From positions 806,001 to 870,000 of the forward strand of contig JBBPFI010000004.1 in NCBI GenBank assembly GCA_037974965.1: a stretch of DNA of 64,000 nucleotides, read 5' to 3'. Positions within the stretch are counted from its first letter, which is position 1, and every line of letters starts with the position of its first letter. Under the pieces are notes generated by a model. The model was not told where the DNA came from. It made no database searches and worked only from the letters and a program-made list of their open reading frames with translations. Made by a program: the position numbers and the translations under genes. Of this stretch, positions 1 through 11,562 are shown one piece after another. Origin of the DNA: Dacryopinax spathularia (taxonomy: Eukaryota > Basidiomycota > Dacrymycetes > Dacrymycetales > Dacrymycetaceae).

Positions 1-43
1 CTGCCTCTCGGCCGCAGGCTATATAACCAGATCTGCTTAGAGG

Positions 44-1254
44 ATGATCAGGTTCTGCTTCACAATCTCCCGTCTATTGCTCGTGTTGGCTATGACCGTG
101 GATTACGACACGACTTTCACCGTAAAGTGGAAGGATGCAGGGGAAGATGTATGTGTTTACCTTCCTAGAGATGCTTGAGGGGTTGACTAATAGATTAGGA
201 ACAGCCGATATGGCTAGCTTTCGTGTTCTCGCCCGAGGTGCAGGGCAACAGCTTGTTACAATGGCACCCTGTCCTTTGGGAGACGGTGGCCATCCGGAAC
301 AGCGGCTGCAAGAAGTTCGCCTTCTCTGGCAGACTGGCTTTCGGTCTCTGCATCGGCGTGAGTGCCTGTGTACGCTATGTCAGGGCGATCCTGCTCAAGC
401 TTTCTTCAAAGGATAAAGAGACATTGACAGACCATGTGTATCGAGTTGTTGAGGTAGGCTTTGGCGCTGCGTCTGCGGTACTGGAAAAGGACTGAAGAGT
501 GCCAGGGTGACAGCGCGGGTTGGGATCTTACATTGCGAAAGGACGTACCGGTGTGGACCGTTCCAGATTCACCCAGTTTGCGCTCTTGCATGTCTGCTTC
601 AAACAAGACGCTCACGGCACAGGACATAACATTCGGTGAGTGATTTCCCATTATGCAGACAAGGGCCGCTGAACACCGGTAATTCAGGCATTGTTTCCGA
701 CATAGGAGACTATGCGCCGTTATTGTGCTGGAAAGGGGTGCTGTACACATCTTCCGTCTCGCACACACGGCGTACACTGCGCTGACTAGCATTCGGATAG
801 ACCCGGACAGACGGTAGAAGTGAAGCAACCCATCACCGTTCGAGCATATATTGGCTCAGGTCTGAATAGTACGTCACTTCCCTCAGGATCTAGTCAAGAT
901 ACTCAACCAGAATTTGCTAGGGGGAGCCATCGACTACTGGATTTCCGCTTCAAATGCTATTTGGGAGTCCATCTTAGACACAACGCATCGTAAGCAGGTT
1001 CGCCCCGCTCAATATGTCATGACGCGCTCATACAGTCTTCGTTAGGAGAGCTCAAAGTAGAATTTGCCACAGACGCTCAGGTATGTTGAAATAGCCGCGA
1101 ATGCAGAAATCTCTGAAACGAGGATTGATAGGGCCACTCCATTCTGAGAGAATACGACGCTTGCGCAGAAAAGGTAACCGCGCCGTCATTAGCATTGGCC
1201 GTCACCAGGAAAGACGTAACCGTGTACTCCGACACAAAGATCGGGGAGGCGTAG
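44..1254 (+). CDS. Nine-exon gene of unknown function, possibly secreted
   Basis: No family was recognised. Exons are proposed at 44-148, 199-357, 412-453, 500-635, 688-737, 790-868, 921-989, 1046-1080 and 1132-1254. Together they make 798 nt (265 aa plus stop), and every junction keeps one reading frame. Most introns are 46-54 nt with GT...AG ends and CTAAY/CTGAY-like branch sites. The N-terminus has a short hydrophobic run (RLLLVLAM) that could be a signal peptide. The rest looks like a beta-rich extracellular domain, with stretches such as TFTVKWKDAGED, SLLQWHPVLWETV, VPVWTVPDSPSLRSC and ITVRAYIGSG. It converges on the MAK5 gene, with only about 40 nt between the stop codons. The gene lies at the window edge, so a further 5' exon cannot be excluded. 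The 358-411 intron has an alternative acceptor at 399 that would add four codons. Confidence 0.55.
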
Positions 1255-1295
1255 ACTGATGTGCATATGCACGATGTGTACTATATATACTGCCA

Positions 1296-3991
1296 CTAAG
1301 GACCCTTCTTTCCCTGAGGCTTTTTACTGCGTATCTTGCTCGGCTTCTGATTGGCAACGTCCTGCATAGCCGTGGATTTGTTGACACCAACGAACTTGTC
1401 ATTATCTACGCTGTGTCAGCCCTGGAAATATGGACATGGCATGAATCCTCACGAGAAGACGCAAGAAGATCGTCTGCCACTGGTTGAGGTCCGGACGTAA
1501 TGTACTTGGCAATAATGCCCTTGGCCACCACTCGCTCGGACAGCAAAGCCCGGAGCTGAGCCTTGTAGGATGCGATCTGAGACGCCGTCTTCTGATCGAC
1601 CTTCGGAGATTGCTTGTCTCTAGAACTCGTTTTAGCACCCGTGTCCCGAGGTAAGCATAGCAACATACTCCGCATCCGAATCAAGCTCAATCTCGAGCGC
1701 ATCCGCGGTCTCTTGAAGCCAGTTCTTCTCATGATTGGCTTTCTTGATCTTATGCTGGGCGTCATCAATCCTCTTGGCAAGAGCCATGCGTTCCTTCAGC
1801 TTGTCAAGGACGCCATGCTCGACGGGAAGTTCGGGAGGTTCAACAGCTAACGGCCGGTCAGTCGAGAAACATATAGGAAAGACAAGCCAGCTTACATCGA
1901 CCAAGACTCTGCAATAAGGCACGCTGCACCCGCTTTTCATCGGGACTACAAAGCAGTAGACTGAACCCAGGCTTTTCAGCTCGCGCTGTCCTTCCGCTTC
2001 GGTGGATGTAGGTATCTGCTGTACGGGGTATTTGATAATGGATAACATGCTCCACGGCGGGTATATCGAGACCGCGAGCAGCAACATCGGTAGCGACCAA
2101 CACACCATCCGGTGCTGCCTTGAATCTATCAACTCCGTTAGTGCTTGTTCAGGAGTTGAGTACCAATCGCAGAATTCGGCCAACCTTTCCAAGTTTTTGA
2201 GTCGTTGCTTTTGCTGAAGCTGAGAATGTAGCGGATACACTTTCAGTCCCAGCAATTCCAACATAGGCACGATCCTTCGGATACCATCAATAGCACTGAC
2301 AAAGACGAGACTGCGCCCAGGATATCGGAGCAAGAAGTAGTAAAGGTACAGATCCTGTAACGAATGAGTGTGCGAAATGGAGAGAAGTAGGCGTCTCTAC
2401 CTTCTCGGATGAAATACATTCCAGCCTGGCTTCCTGCAGGGTATGCGACACACCCCGCTCAGGTGTCAGATCGATGATTTCGGGTTGTTCATCACGGAAG
2501 TCAAGGCGTTCGAGCATTTCGTCCAAGGTGGAAGGTGCTTTCTCGCCCTTCTTCCTTGCAGGAGTTCTCTTCCGTTTCTTGAGGTTAAGCTGAAGCTCCT
2601 TTGACAATGTGGCGGAGAACACCAAAGTTTGCATGTCACCGCTGAGGCTTCCCTGGCCAGTTATGACATCAATGCCCGCCTTCTGGAAGGCCGCATTCGA
2701 AGGCTCATCGACTTCGTCCCCTTCCGAGTTTCGTCGAGTCAATCGCAAGATATTGTGCAGCTCTTCGAAATGTCCAGTCTCGATCATCCTGTCTGCTTCA
2801 TCCAGAACGAGGAAACGGATGGATCGTATTTGCTGAGCAAGACTCTCATCCTGGAAATCAGATGGTACTCAGCACGAGTCGTGTGAGACTTTGGGAAGGC
2901 ACACTCACCTCGCTGAGCAAATCCCAAAGCCGTCCTGGAGTCGCGATCATGATATCCATACCTCTGTCAATTATACGCTTCTGCTTGATATTGCTCATTC
3001 CACCAACAATGGCCCCCACGCTTATGATTGGCGGGCGACGAGGCCCATCCGATGGGCCATCCGAACGGTCTTTGGCCAGTGCAGGGTCAAATCCTTGCGT
3101 GACGGTACGCAGGTGTTCAGCCACTTGCAACGCCAGTTCGCGCGTGGGCGCCAGGATAAGCGCGGATAAGGACCGCTTCTCAGGCGGAGGGGTACTGGCG
3201 TATTTGACCAGAAGATGGTGTATTATCGGAAGACCATATGCCAATGTCTTTCCAGACCCAGTTTCGGCGACACCGATTACATCTCGTCCTTGAAGAGCCA
3301 GGGGAATGGCCCGTTTCTGGATCTCGGTTGGCTTGTTAAATCCGAGGTTATGGAGAGAGCGCTTAATCTGGTTCTTGAGAGCGAACGGCTGCCATTCAGG
3401 AAGAAGGTATTCTGGAAGCCTATTAGTACAGCACTCTCGTCCGCCAGCGACAGGCGCACCGTCGAAAGGTTGATCAGACGGGACCGGTGCCGGCTCCGCT
3501 TTCCGTACGGACGCTGCTTGATCATTATTCTGTGTTTTTTCCGTCACTTTCGTGGGTTCACTCGTGGCTTCAATGTCTTCTGCAGCTTTTTGTTTGACCT
3601 GAGGGTTGTGATCAGTCGCGATACAAGGGAGGTGTACTCTGTGACGCACCCTGAATTTGGCGACTTTCGGTAGCCCGGGACGCTCCTCATAAAACACCTC
3701 GACATCATCCACCTCTTCTACCATCAGCACACCTCCCTCCTCATCGAAGTCGCCAAACCCGGCTCCTTTCGGCCTGTCAACCTCATGCCAAGGTAATTCG
3801 TCCGGGTCCTCAGTTGCCTCAACCGTCGCCCTAGTCGACGACTTGCGTCGTTTCTTGACCGGCGGACTACCCTCGAATAGGTCGGCTGAGCGTTTTGTGC
3901 CTCTAGAAGCCACGGCGCGCGGTAGCCTGGCTCTTCTTCTGGCGAATGCGGGTCCCGGATCGTGCACTACCACGATTTCACTTGGGGCCAT
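1296..3991 (-). CDS. MAK5: ATP-dependent RNA helicase MAK5 (DDX24 type)
   Basis: This is a nucleolar DEAD-box helicase of the MAK5/DDX24 branch, which acts in assembly of the 60S ribosomal subunit. Seven exons are proposed (3991-2909, 2850-2401, 2354-2185, 2125-1896, 1846-1669, 1625-1453, 1405-1296), totalling 2394 nt or 797 aa. After a basic, low-complexity N-terminus come the Q motif ([13 protein letters not shown]), Walker A (AETGSGKT), [15 protein letters not shown], the DEAD box as LDEADRM, FSATL, the helicase-C block ([15 protein letters not shown]) and HRSGRTARA. The tail is lysine-rich, as expected for a nucleolar protein. The ATG at 3991 is used because the upstream codons at 4000 are not ATG. 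The gene runs tandem to the glucan synthase, whose stop lies about 300 bp upstream of this start. Confidence 0.92.
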
Positions 3992-4295
3992 GGTGGACAA
4001 GACCGACTCCTTCCGTAGTGCTGTCCGAAATTTGGGGACAAGGGTCTTTCACGCTGACAGACCCTGAATGTCGGATTTTGACGTTTGAGCTGGCTGATTA
4101 TTACCGAGTAAAACTGTCTCAAATCCAGCATGAAATTATTTCATTGCGAGTAGAGTCTAAGGAACGACAGCCGTGAGGGCGAGAGTTCGTGCAATTACAG
4201 CAAGAGGATAATGAACAAATGTATGGAGTGAGTCCGATGCGATAGATGCTCAAAATGATGAAAAGAAGACGAAGAAAACCGGGAATACCAAGACA

Positions 4296-7200
4296 TCATG
4301 GCCGCGAGAGTTGCTCCTTCCGGTAGAACATGAAATACCCAGCTACAATCACCAGCTGGCAGATCAAGGCAACCCAGAATGGCGCAGAGGCCATAGGTGA
4401 GCCCTGAATGCCATCAGAGAAGTCCCATGTTGAGGCGTCAGGGAACACGCTTCCGGGACCGATTTGGTCAGGGGCGGTGGCACGGGCGACCATCACACAG
4501 ACGCATCCGATGACTTGCGCGAACGCCAGCGTTGCGCAAACATGGAGACGAGAGAGTGTCTATAGGAGGAATTGTCAGTCATGTACGTCAAGGACGCCGT
4601 TAGACGAAATCTCTCACCTGAAGCAGGATCATACCCAAGCCAACACCTTGGATAGCGTCGAGCACACCGAGCCACAACCACAGCGCTGTGCCGAGGTACG
4701 GACCTGCGGCTCCAGCCCATGGGATGTACAGTGCTAGCGACGAGGTTCCCCACATCATCTGGCACCATCGTGGTGCACCCAGCCCAACCGCGAACACCGG
4801 GAGGAGCCATGTGTGCGTCTTGCTGTAGTACGTGAGGATCCACAACATGATGGCCCATACACCCACGAAGAAGACGATAACGAGGATGAGGATCGCCCAT
4901 TTCGGGATGGTTGCACTCCACAAGAACGACCAGTTGCGGCCATACGGTCCACTGAGCCAGTAATCCCGAAGGATTTCAGAGGCCAGGAACCACAGCACGA
5001 TCTTGCGGCGGAAGAGGGTCTTGAGGAAGTTCGGTACCTTGGGCGGGACCTGGCGGTAATACTCTGGTAGACCAAACAGCATACAGTAGGCGAAGACGAA
5101 GCTCATGATGGCGAGCGGCCAAAGGATAAGGACGATCCACCATGCCGGGCGTGCGGTCGGGAGAACGCCGTTCAACGAATTGCCCCAGTACCACAGGGCT
5201 GCAATCCAGATCTGTTGCGAACCTTGAACGACGCAGGCACGCCATGTCCAGATCTCTGTTGCTGCTCCAGCTTCTTCACCGAAGTTGAGACCGAAGAAGA
5301 GGAAGGCTGCTGCAGAGGAAACAGCGTAACACCAGGTGGCCACGCTACTCAAGATCGATCGCGAGGGCGTGAAGACATCTGAAACGCTGGGCAGGCCGAT
5401 GAGGAAGAAGGCAAGGCCATAGAAAATCCAGGGTGCTGAGAGGACGTATACAGACGGCTTCAGGCGGAAGAGGGTATACCAGACAATGGAAGCGGCGAGG
5501 AAGACACCGCCCAGAACGTAAAGCTGGACGTTGGTCTGCCAGTTTTGACCGGAGAGCAGCGTAATCTGGAAACTCGTAGCGCCAAGCATTTGCCCAGCCG
5601 CAATGATGATGGTATAGAGCGGCCAGCCGCCGATTTCTCTCTGCAATGCGATCTGCAGACGTGTCATAGGCACGGCGTCCGGATCAGGCGCGGGTTGTGC
5701 TTCGTAGTCGATATGAGGCTGGAAGGATGCGGTCGAGCCATACGGATTAGGCGAGCTCGGCCGGGAGTCGTAGTGGGAGTAATGCGAGTCGTAGCCCAAA
5801 GTCGGTGCACCGAATGTGGAGTCGCGCCCGGAACGGACGCTAGCGGCGTAGTTGATCTTGTCCTTCCGGACCTTGTCAAAGAACGCCTCCTCGCTCTTCT
5901 GCAAGTACCGCTCGATCGAGAGCTCGTTCTTGGAGTTCTCCGGCGTGAGGAGTTGCAACTTCTGTACGAAAGCCTGCGCGACCTCTCCGTCAGCATCCGT
6001 GAAACTGTCAATAGCCTTGTTCAACGGCGAATTGGCCTTCTCATCGATGATAGAGGCGATGGACTCGACTGAGGAGACACGCGAGTGCTGACCGAATGGC
6101 CGTCCTGGCTGAGCACCTTCTGCCTGCAGGAACGGATCGGGAAGATGACCCTGCTGCTTGGCGATTTGCTTGTTGGCACGGCTCAAGAAGTCGTCGTATG
6201 ACTGAGCGACACTCGCAGCCCCGTCCTGGCTATCCAGACCAGGCGAATGCGGTGCATCAGGCTGGAATGACTGCTGCTCGTCGGCGGACACGTCAGTGTT
6301 GAAGGAAGATTGGCGACGAAGAGACTGCGGTCGGTTGAATGGTGTAGAGAGATACTGGCCAGGAGTGAGAGAGCCAGGCGACGGCGGTGGCGGCGTTGCA
6401 GCATCCCAACCCTCGTAGTTACTTGCCAATGAATCGCGACGGTTGTCTTCCAGGTTGAGTTGAGGCACGTTGAGCTCGCCGCCAACGCAGTCCGCAGGCG
6501 TCCAAGCATCGTTGCCAGCCAGGGAGCGGCTGATGGAGATACTGCGACGATGGAAGTCCTCCATGCGCTGACGCCATTCGACTACAGGGAATCGCTGCAT
6601 AGCAGAGCGAGCACGCAGAATAGCACGTTCTTCCTCCGTGGACTTCAGGGCTAACTTGATAGTCTTCGACAGCTGGGACAACATGTGTCCGGTGGAGTTG
6701 GATTCGACCGGGAACCACCAACCGGGCATGAGGCCGAGACCACCGAGACGAGAGCCGACACCGAGGGCACCCTTACGACCGAACTCGACAGCGACGAGAC
6801 CGAATGGTTCATCACGGGAGGGAATCAAGGCGAAATCAGCACCGCTGAAAATGAACGGAGGCAGGGCGGTGAACTCGGGCTTGGAGTAAACGCGGTCCGG
6901 ATACATCTCCATGAGACGAGCGAGCTTCTCGGCGGCAAAGCGACCGTAGAGATCGATGACGGGACCGACGCAAATAAGCTGGACGGACTTGCGCTTGGCG
7001 AGGATGGATGGCATGACATCGGCAATAAGGTCGACACCCTTCTGCTTGGACCAGCGACCGACGAACACGAACAGATCGGCGTTCGGATCCTGCTTGATTC
7101 CAGCCCATTCTTGGGCGAGACGCTTGTCTTCCGGTCGCTTCTTCTCGGCATCGTAATCGACGGTAACGGCATGCATATCAACCGGCTTCTCATCGAGCGC

Positions 7201-10200
7201 CTCGATATCCGTAGGATCGGGGTTGGGAAGCGAGTCAACGTGCTTCAGTGTCCAGAGAGCCGGGTAACGAGCCCAAGAACGTTTACCGTATGAGTCGGAC
7301 ACACCAGCCACACCAGTACTCTTTTGGTGAGTGCTGATGTAGGAAGCCGCGGCGTGGAGCAAGTTGAAGGTGTTACCGAACTGGACATACTTGGTGCAGA
7401 CTTCCTTGCTGAGGTTGAATGCGGAACACACTTCCTTCATTTCCTCCTTGGTTCGCAGGGGCCAGAGACCCTGGAATTCGGCGTTGTGAAGGGACAAGCA
7501 GACCGGAATGACCTTGGGGAGCAGGTAGAGAGGAGCCAGAGCACCATGGTAGTCGTTGATGTGGTAGATGTCGATGCCGGGGAAGCGACGGATGGTCTCT
7601 GCGATAGCCTGGTTCCATGTCGAGTAGAAGATAGCAGAGCCAAGATCGTCCATGCGAGCCGGGTACGGGTCAGCCCTAGTCTGGGCGCGGAAGACCGGGC
7701 TGTCCAGAATCACGTAGGTGATGTTGTCCAGCTGGTGAGTCTCGACCTCGATCAGATACGGCTGGCCGAAAATGACGACTTCGATTGGCTCCATGTATTC
7801 GCCTGTGGGGTACTCGAGATCCTTGACTTTGGGAATAACCCAGATCAGGTCGACATCAGTCATCGCCTTGCCCATAAGACCGGACATGACACCAAGACCA
7901 CCGATCTTGACCTTGAGCTTCCAGTCGAAAATCTCGTACTCGAGCGTGGCGATGAGGACCTTACGGCGCTTGGTCGGATCTTCAGGCCAGCCAATGAGGC
8001 GTGTCGGGTGGGAAGAAGAGTGCGGGCGACCGAAAGACTTCTCGGCCATAGGCGTGGCAACCTCGCTATCCTTCTTGTTGAAGGAACCGCCAAGGATGGG
8101 GAAGTAGTTGCTGGGACCGTCCTTTGTGGGCTTGACACCCCACCTGTTGTGCCTAATACCATAGAACGACCACCTGAAGATCAGGACGGCCAGGGTAGCG
8201 GTGATGATCGGAATCGCGAGGAGGAGCGCAAACATGATGGCACCGATAATGGAGTAACCACGCGGCTCGAGACGGTAGCTCATGTCCTGGTCATTGACGA
8301 TGAGTGCCCAGGCCAGATGCGGCTTAGGCGGAGCAGACATGTTGAGGTATGTCGGAGCAGCGGAGTTGGGCGGGCCACGGTCCATAATACCGTCTCCATC
8401 GACATCACCGTAGAAGTAGTTGTCGTAGCCAAAGACGTTCAGCTGGACGTAGGTCGGCCATTGGGCCATGATCTCGAGCTCCCAGGTACCGTCCGCATTG
8501 TGCGTCATCTCAGCCGTAAGACCTTGATCGTAGCCCCAGTTATTGTACGGACCACGGGCGAGGAACTGAGGCACACGACGAGGCCCACCGCTGAAGTCGC
8601 GGTCGGCGTGGACGACATAGGTGGAAGAGCCGATCGCGCCAACCCAGTACTGGAAGATAACGTGCTTGCCGGACCACCACTGCCCATCGAACGTATCGGC
8701 GGGGATGTTGGTCGTGGCTTCGTACGCCTGCCAGTCGGACCAGTTCTGACCGTAGTTCCAGGTGTAGCGGACCATATCGGCGCCGATCGCTTTGTGGGTG
8801 AAGGTGTACTGCGAGCCGTCCCAGCCAAAGGCATCGTTGTCGTAGTCCTGGTTGTAGTCGATGAGCGGGTTGTTCGGCTCGCCCTTACGGAAGACGAGGT
8901 GGTCGGTCACACCGGTCGAGGCGGTGCCGTCGGACGAGGGCATGTTATTCAGCGTGAGTGTGATCACACCGTCAGGCACGTTAACGAGATTGCCAGACCA
9001 GTACCAAGACGAGGTGTCCAGCCCCTGAATGGCCGCAGGATCGGGGTTGTCCACATTACCGCAGTTCACGGAATTGGCATCGACGGACGGGTGGGTCCCG
9101 CTGTTAATGCCAGAGACGTCAAAGCCGAGGTACTGGGTGATGGCACCGCAATTCATGGCGACGTTGAACTCGAAGCGGACCGGGACGGTTGTGGCGTTAC
9201 TGGCCGTTGGATCCCAGACAATCCAGATGGCGTCGTGACCAGGCTCGAACTTGGTCAACATGGGCTTGGGTGCGAGCCAGATATCGCTCGGCACGAGAGA
9301 CTTGAATCCGAAGGGCTCGAGGGTGATCTGCGGCAAACAACCACGGTAAGGCGGGTTGCCATCGAGGTAGTATGGCGAGTTGGAGTTCTGGAGCTCGTAC
9401 GTCTCGTACGGCGCGAACAAATTGCGGACGGTGGTGTTACCCATGTAAGGCGAGGAAATCCACGCGGTGTCAGCGCAGTCGTATGCCCAGGTCTCGGTGA
9501 CATTCATGTTGCTGTAGAACTGCCAGATGGGGATCGCGTCGTTACCCGTGAACTGCTGATTAGGCATGTTGGGGATGAAGTCGCGCGACGTGGACCAGAG
9601 ACCAATCTCCGTCTCGGTCTGGTTCGAACCGGGCCGCTGGATGAAGGTGGTCCAGTTTCCGAGCTGGACGAGGTTGTAACCGTCGACCAGGAGGGGGTAG
9701 TGCTGCCTCAGCTGGTACATGCGCGACATCATGCGCCTGCCCGGTGCAGTGGGGTCGAAATGATCCCGCGAGACCCAGTCGTCTAAGCACCCAAGCATCG
9801 CCTTCTCAAGCGGCCAGTAGTAGTACTGCTGCGAGCCGAGCTTGTAACAACCGTGCCTCTGCCATGCCACGGAAGCGGACATAGGCTGACGGCCGTACAG
9901 GTAGTTCGCGGCGCCGTTGTCGAAGATGTAGAAGCTCTGCTCCTCACCGTAGTACACAAGCGGAATACCAGGCATGACCATGGTGGTGATGAATGTGCCA
10001 AGCATCTGCTGAGCAGTACCGTTGACGAGACCAGGCCATCGGAACACATCGAAGTTGGATACACCAAACATGTGCTTGGGGTCCACAAGACCGGTGTTGG
10101 GGTTCAGGAAGTCATTGTTCACGAAGAACTCGTTCCACATGGTGACGAAGTTGTTGGAAACATCGTAGGCGACCTCAAGGTTACCGTCCATTCCGAGGAG

Positions 10201-11562
10201 GCGGGTAAGGGCACGGTAGACCGAGTAGTGGAAGACGTTTCCGTCCAGACCGTTGTAGGGAATGTCACGGAGGAAGTACTCCGACATATTGGCGGTGATG
10301 TTACCAGCTTGGAAGAAACCGATGTTCCTCTGGGAAGGAGTACGACCACGGCCGATGTAGAGCGAGCCGAAAGTGTCACCACCGGTAACTTCACCACCGA
10401 TGTAGAAGTTGTTCTTGCCCAGAGCTGCCGCGCACTGACGTACGTGGCTCGTCCACTGGGTCAGAGCATCGACGGTGACTTGGGTCGACTTGTCGATACG
10501 GATGGCATCGATATCGAGAGCCTTGATGACCAAGCAGGGGAAGGTCTGCAGCTTGGCCATGACGCTGGGCTTCCACTCACGCAGACGGTCCTGCACGGAC
10601 GCGAACTTGGACAACTGACGCTGCCAATCGGGATGCACACCGAAAGCCTCCATGTCACCGTACTGATCGAAGTCGGACTCGTAGCAACCCTGGTGCTGCA
10701 CGTTGACGATCGTACCGTCATCCTGCCAGAGCACGGGCAGCTGGCAGGAGTTGTTGTACGTGTTAACGATGTCGAAGTCGGGGTACTTTTCGAGACCCCA
10801 CGGAACGTACTCGGGGCTCTTCCATTCAGCCTCGTATTCGTCAATGTTGAATGGTGCCGAGACGTTTTCGTAGCTGGAACAGGTCAGCATCCGCCGGTGA
10901 AATGCTTGCAGCCTAACTTACCCAACAAAGCCAACCATGTCACCGAGGGTACCGATGGTGAAGTCGGCCATGATATACATGCCACGAGCATGAATCTCAT
11001 CGATGGTCTCTTGCCAATCAGTCAAGTTACCCCAGTGAGGGTCAACGAGGGTGAAGTCGAGCGGAGAGTAACCTTGATAAACGTCAGTAGCTGAAAACAG
11101 CGCATAAGAGAAGTGACACGTACTGTCTGCTTGCCAAGGCATGTTCAAGAAGACAGTACCGGCAATGTAGATGACACGGACACCCATTCCCTGCAGATAG
11201 TCGAGCCTGTTCCTCAGACCACGCAGATCACCACCGTAACGCAATTGCGTTTCCCTCCAGTCGTTCTCGTACATCGTCTTGAAGTAGTCATTGTTGTCGG
11301 GGACGCCGTCGGCGAACTTATCGAGGAGGATGGTGTATACGGGCAGTTGTCGCCAGTTCTGTGGTGATGGGGTGTAGGTCGTATTGGCACGCGCGTTGGT
11401 GTCGTAGTCTGTGACCTCGGTCGCGCCTTGGGCGGTATTGATGTTGAACTCGGTAAGATTCGCGTAGTACTGGATCGCGAGTGATACCGGTGCGAGGAGT
11501 AATAGGGTAAGGAGGGAGGAGAGGACGCCTCGGCTGCCCACTCGGGGCGCGCTGGCAGGCAT
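4296..11562 (-). CDS. AGS1: Cell-wall alpha-1,3-glucan synthase
   Basis: A plasma-membrane enzyme that makes cell-wall alpha-1,3-glucan. Four exons (11562-11124, 11072-10922, 10873-4618, 4559-4296) sum to 7110 nt, giving 2369 aa, the usual size for the fungal Ags/Mok family. The order is a signal peptide (SLLTLLLLAPVSLA), an extracellular GH13 amylase-like domain (LPVYTILLDKFADG, IDAIRIDKSTQV, GIPLVYYGEEQSF), a single membrane span near 8200-8260, a cytosolic GT5 glycogen/starch-synthase-like domain (KVKIGGLGVMSGLMGKAM, ADLFVFVGRWSKQKGVDL, DFALIPSRDEPFGLVAVEFG), a serine-rich linker, and a C-terminal block of many membrane helices. The last exon encodes the final helix and a short basic tail. 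In human-pathogenic basidiomycetes this polymer anchors capsule; that is family knowledge, not shown here. A 2.9-kb upstream spacer separates it from the divergent STE11-like gene. Confidence 0.96.

Noticed and set aside
9615-9640. A GGTTCGAACC sequence like a tRNA T-loop
   Set aside because: It lies in frame within the glucan synthase coding sequence and no cloverleaf can be drawn around it. No other tRNA-like site was convincing.
7324-9786. An 820-codon open frame on the plus strand
   Set aside because: It is exactly antisense to the glucan synthase coding sequence. It is rich in Val/Arg/Gly/Asp, as expected from the complement of GC-rich codons, and has no domain.
9853-11094. A 413-codon open frame on the plus strand
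   Set aside because: Antisense shadow of the glucan synthase amylase-like domain, crossing its introns.
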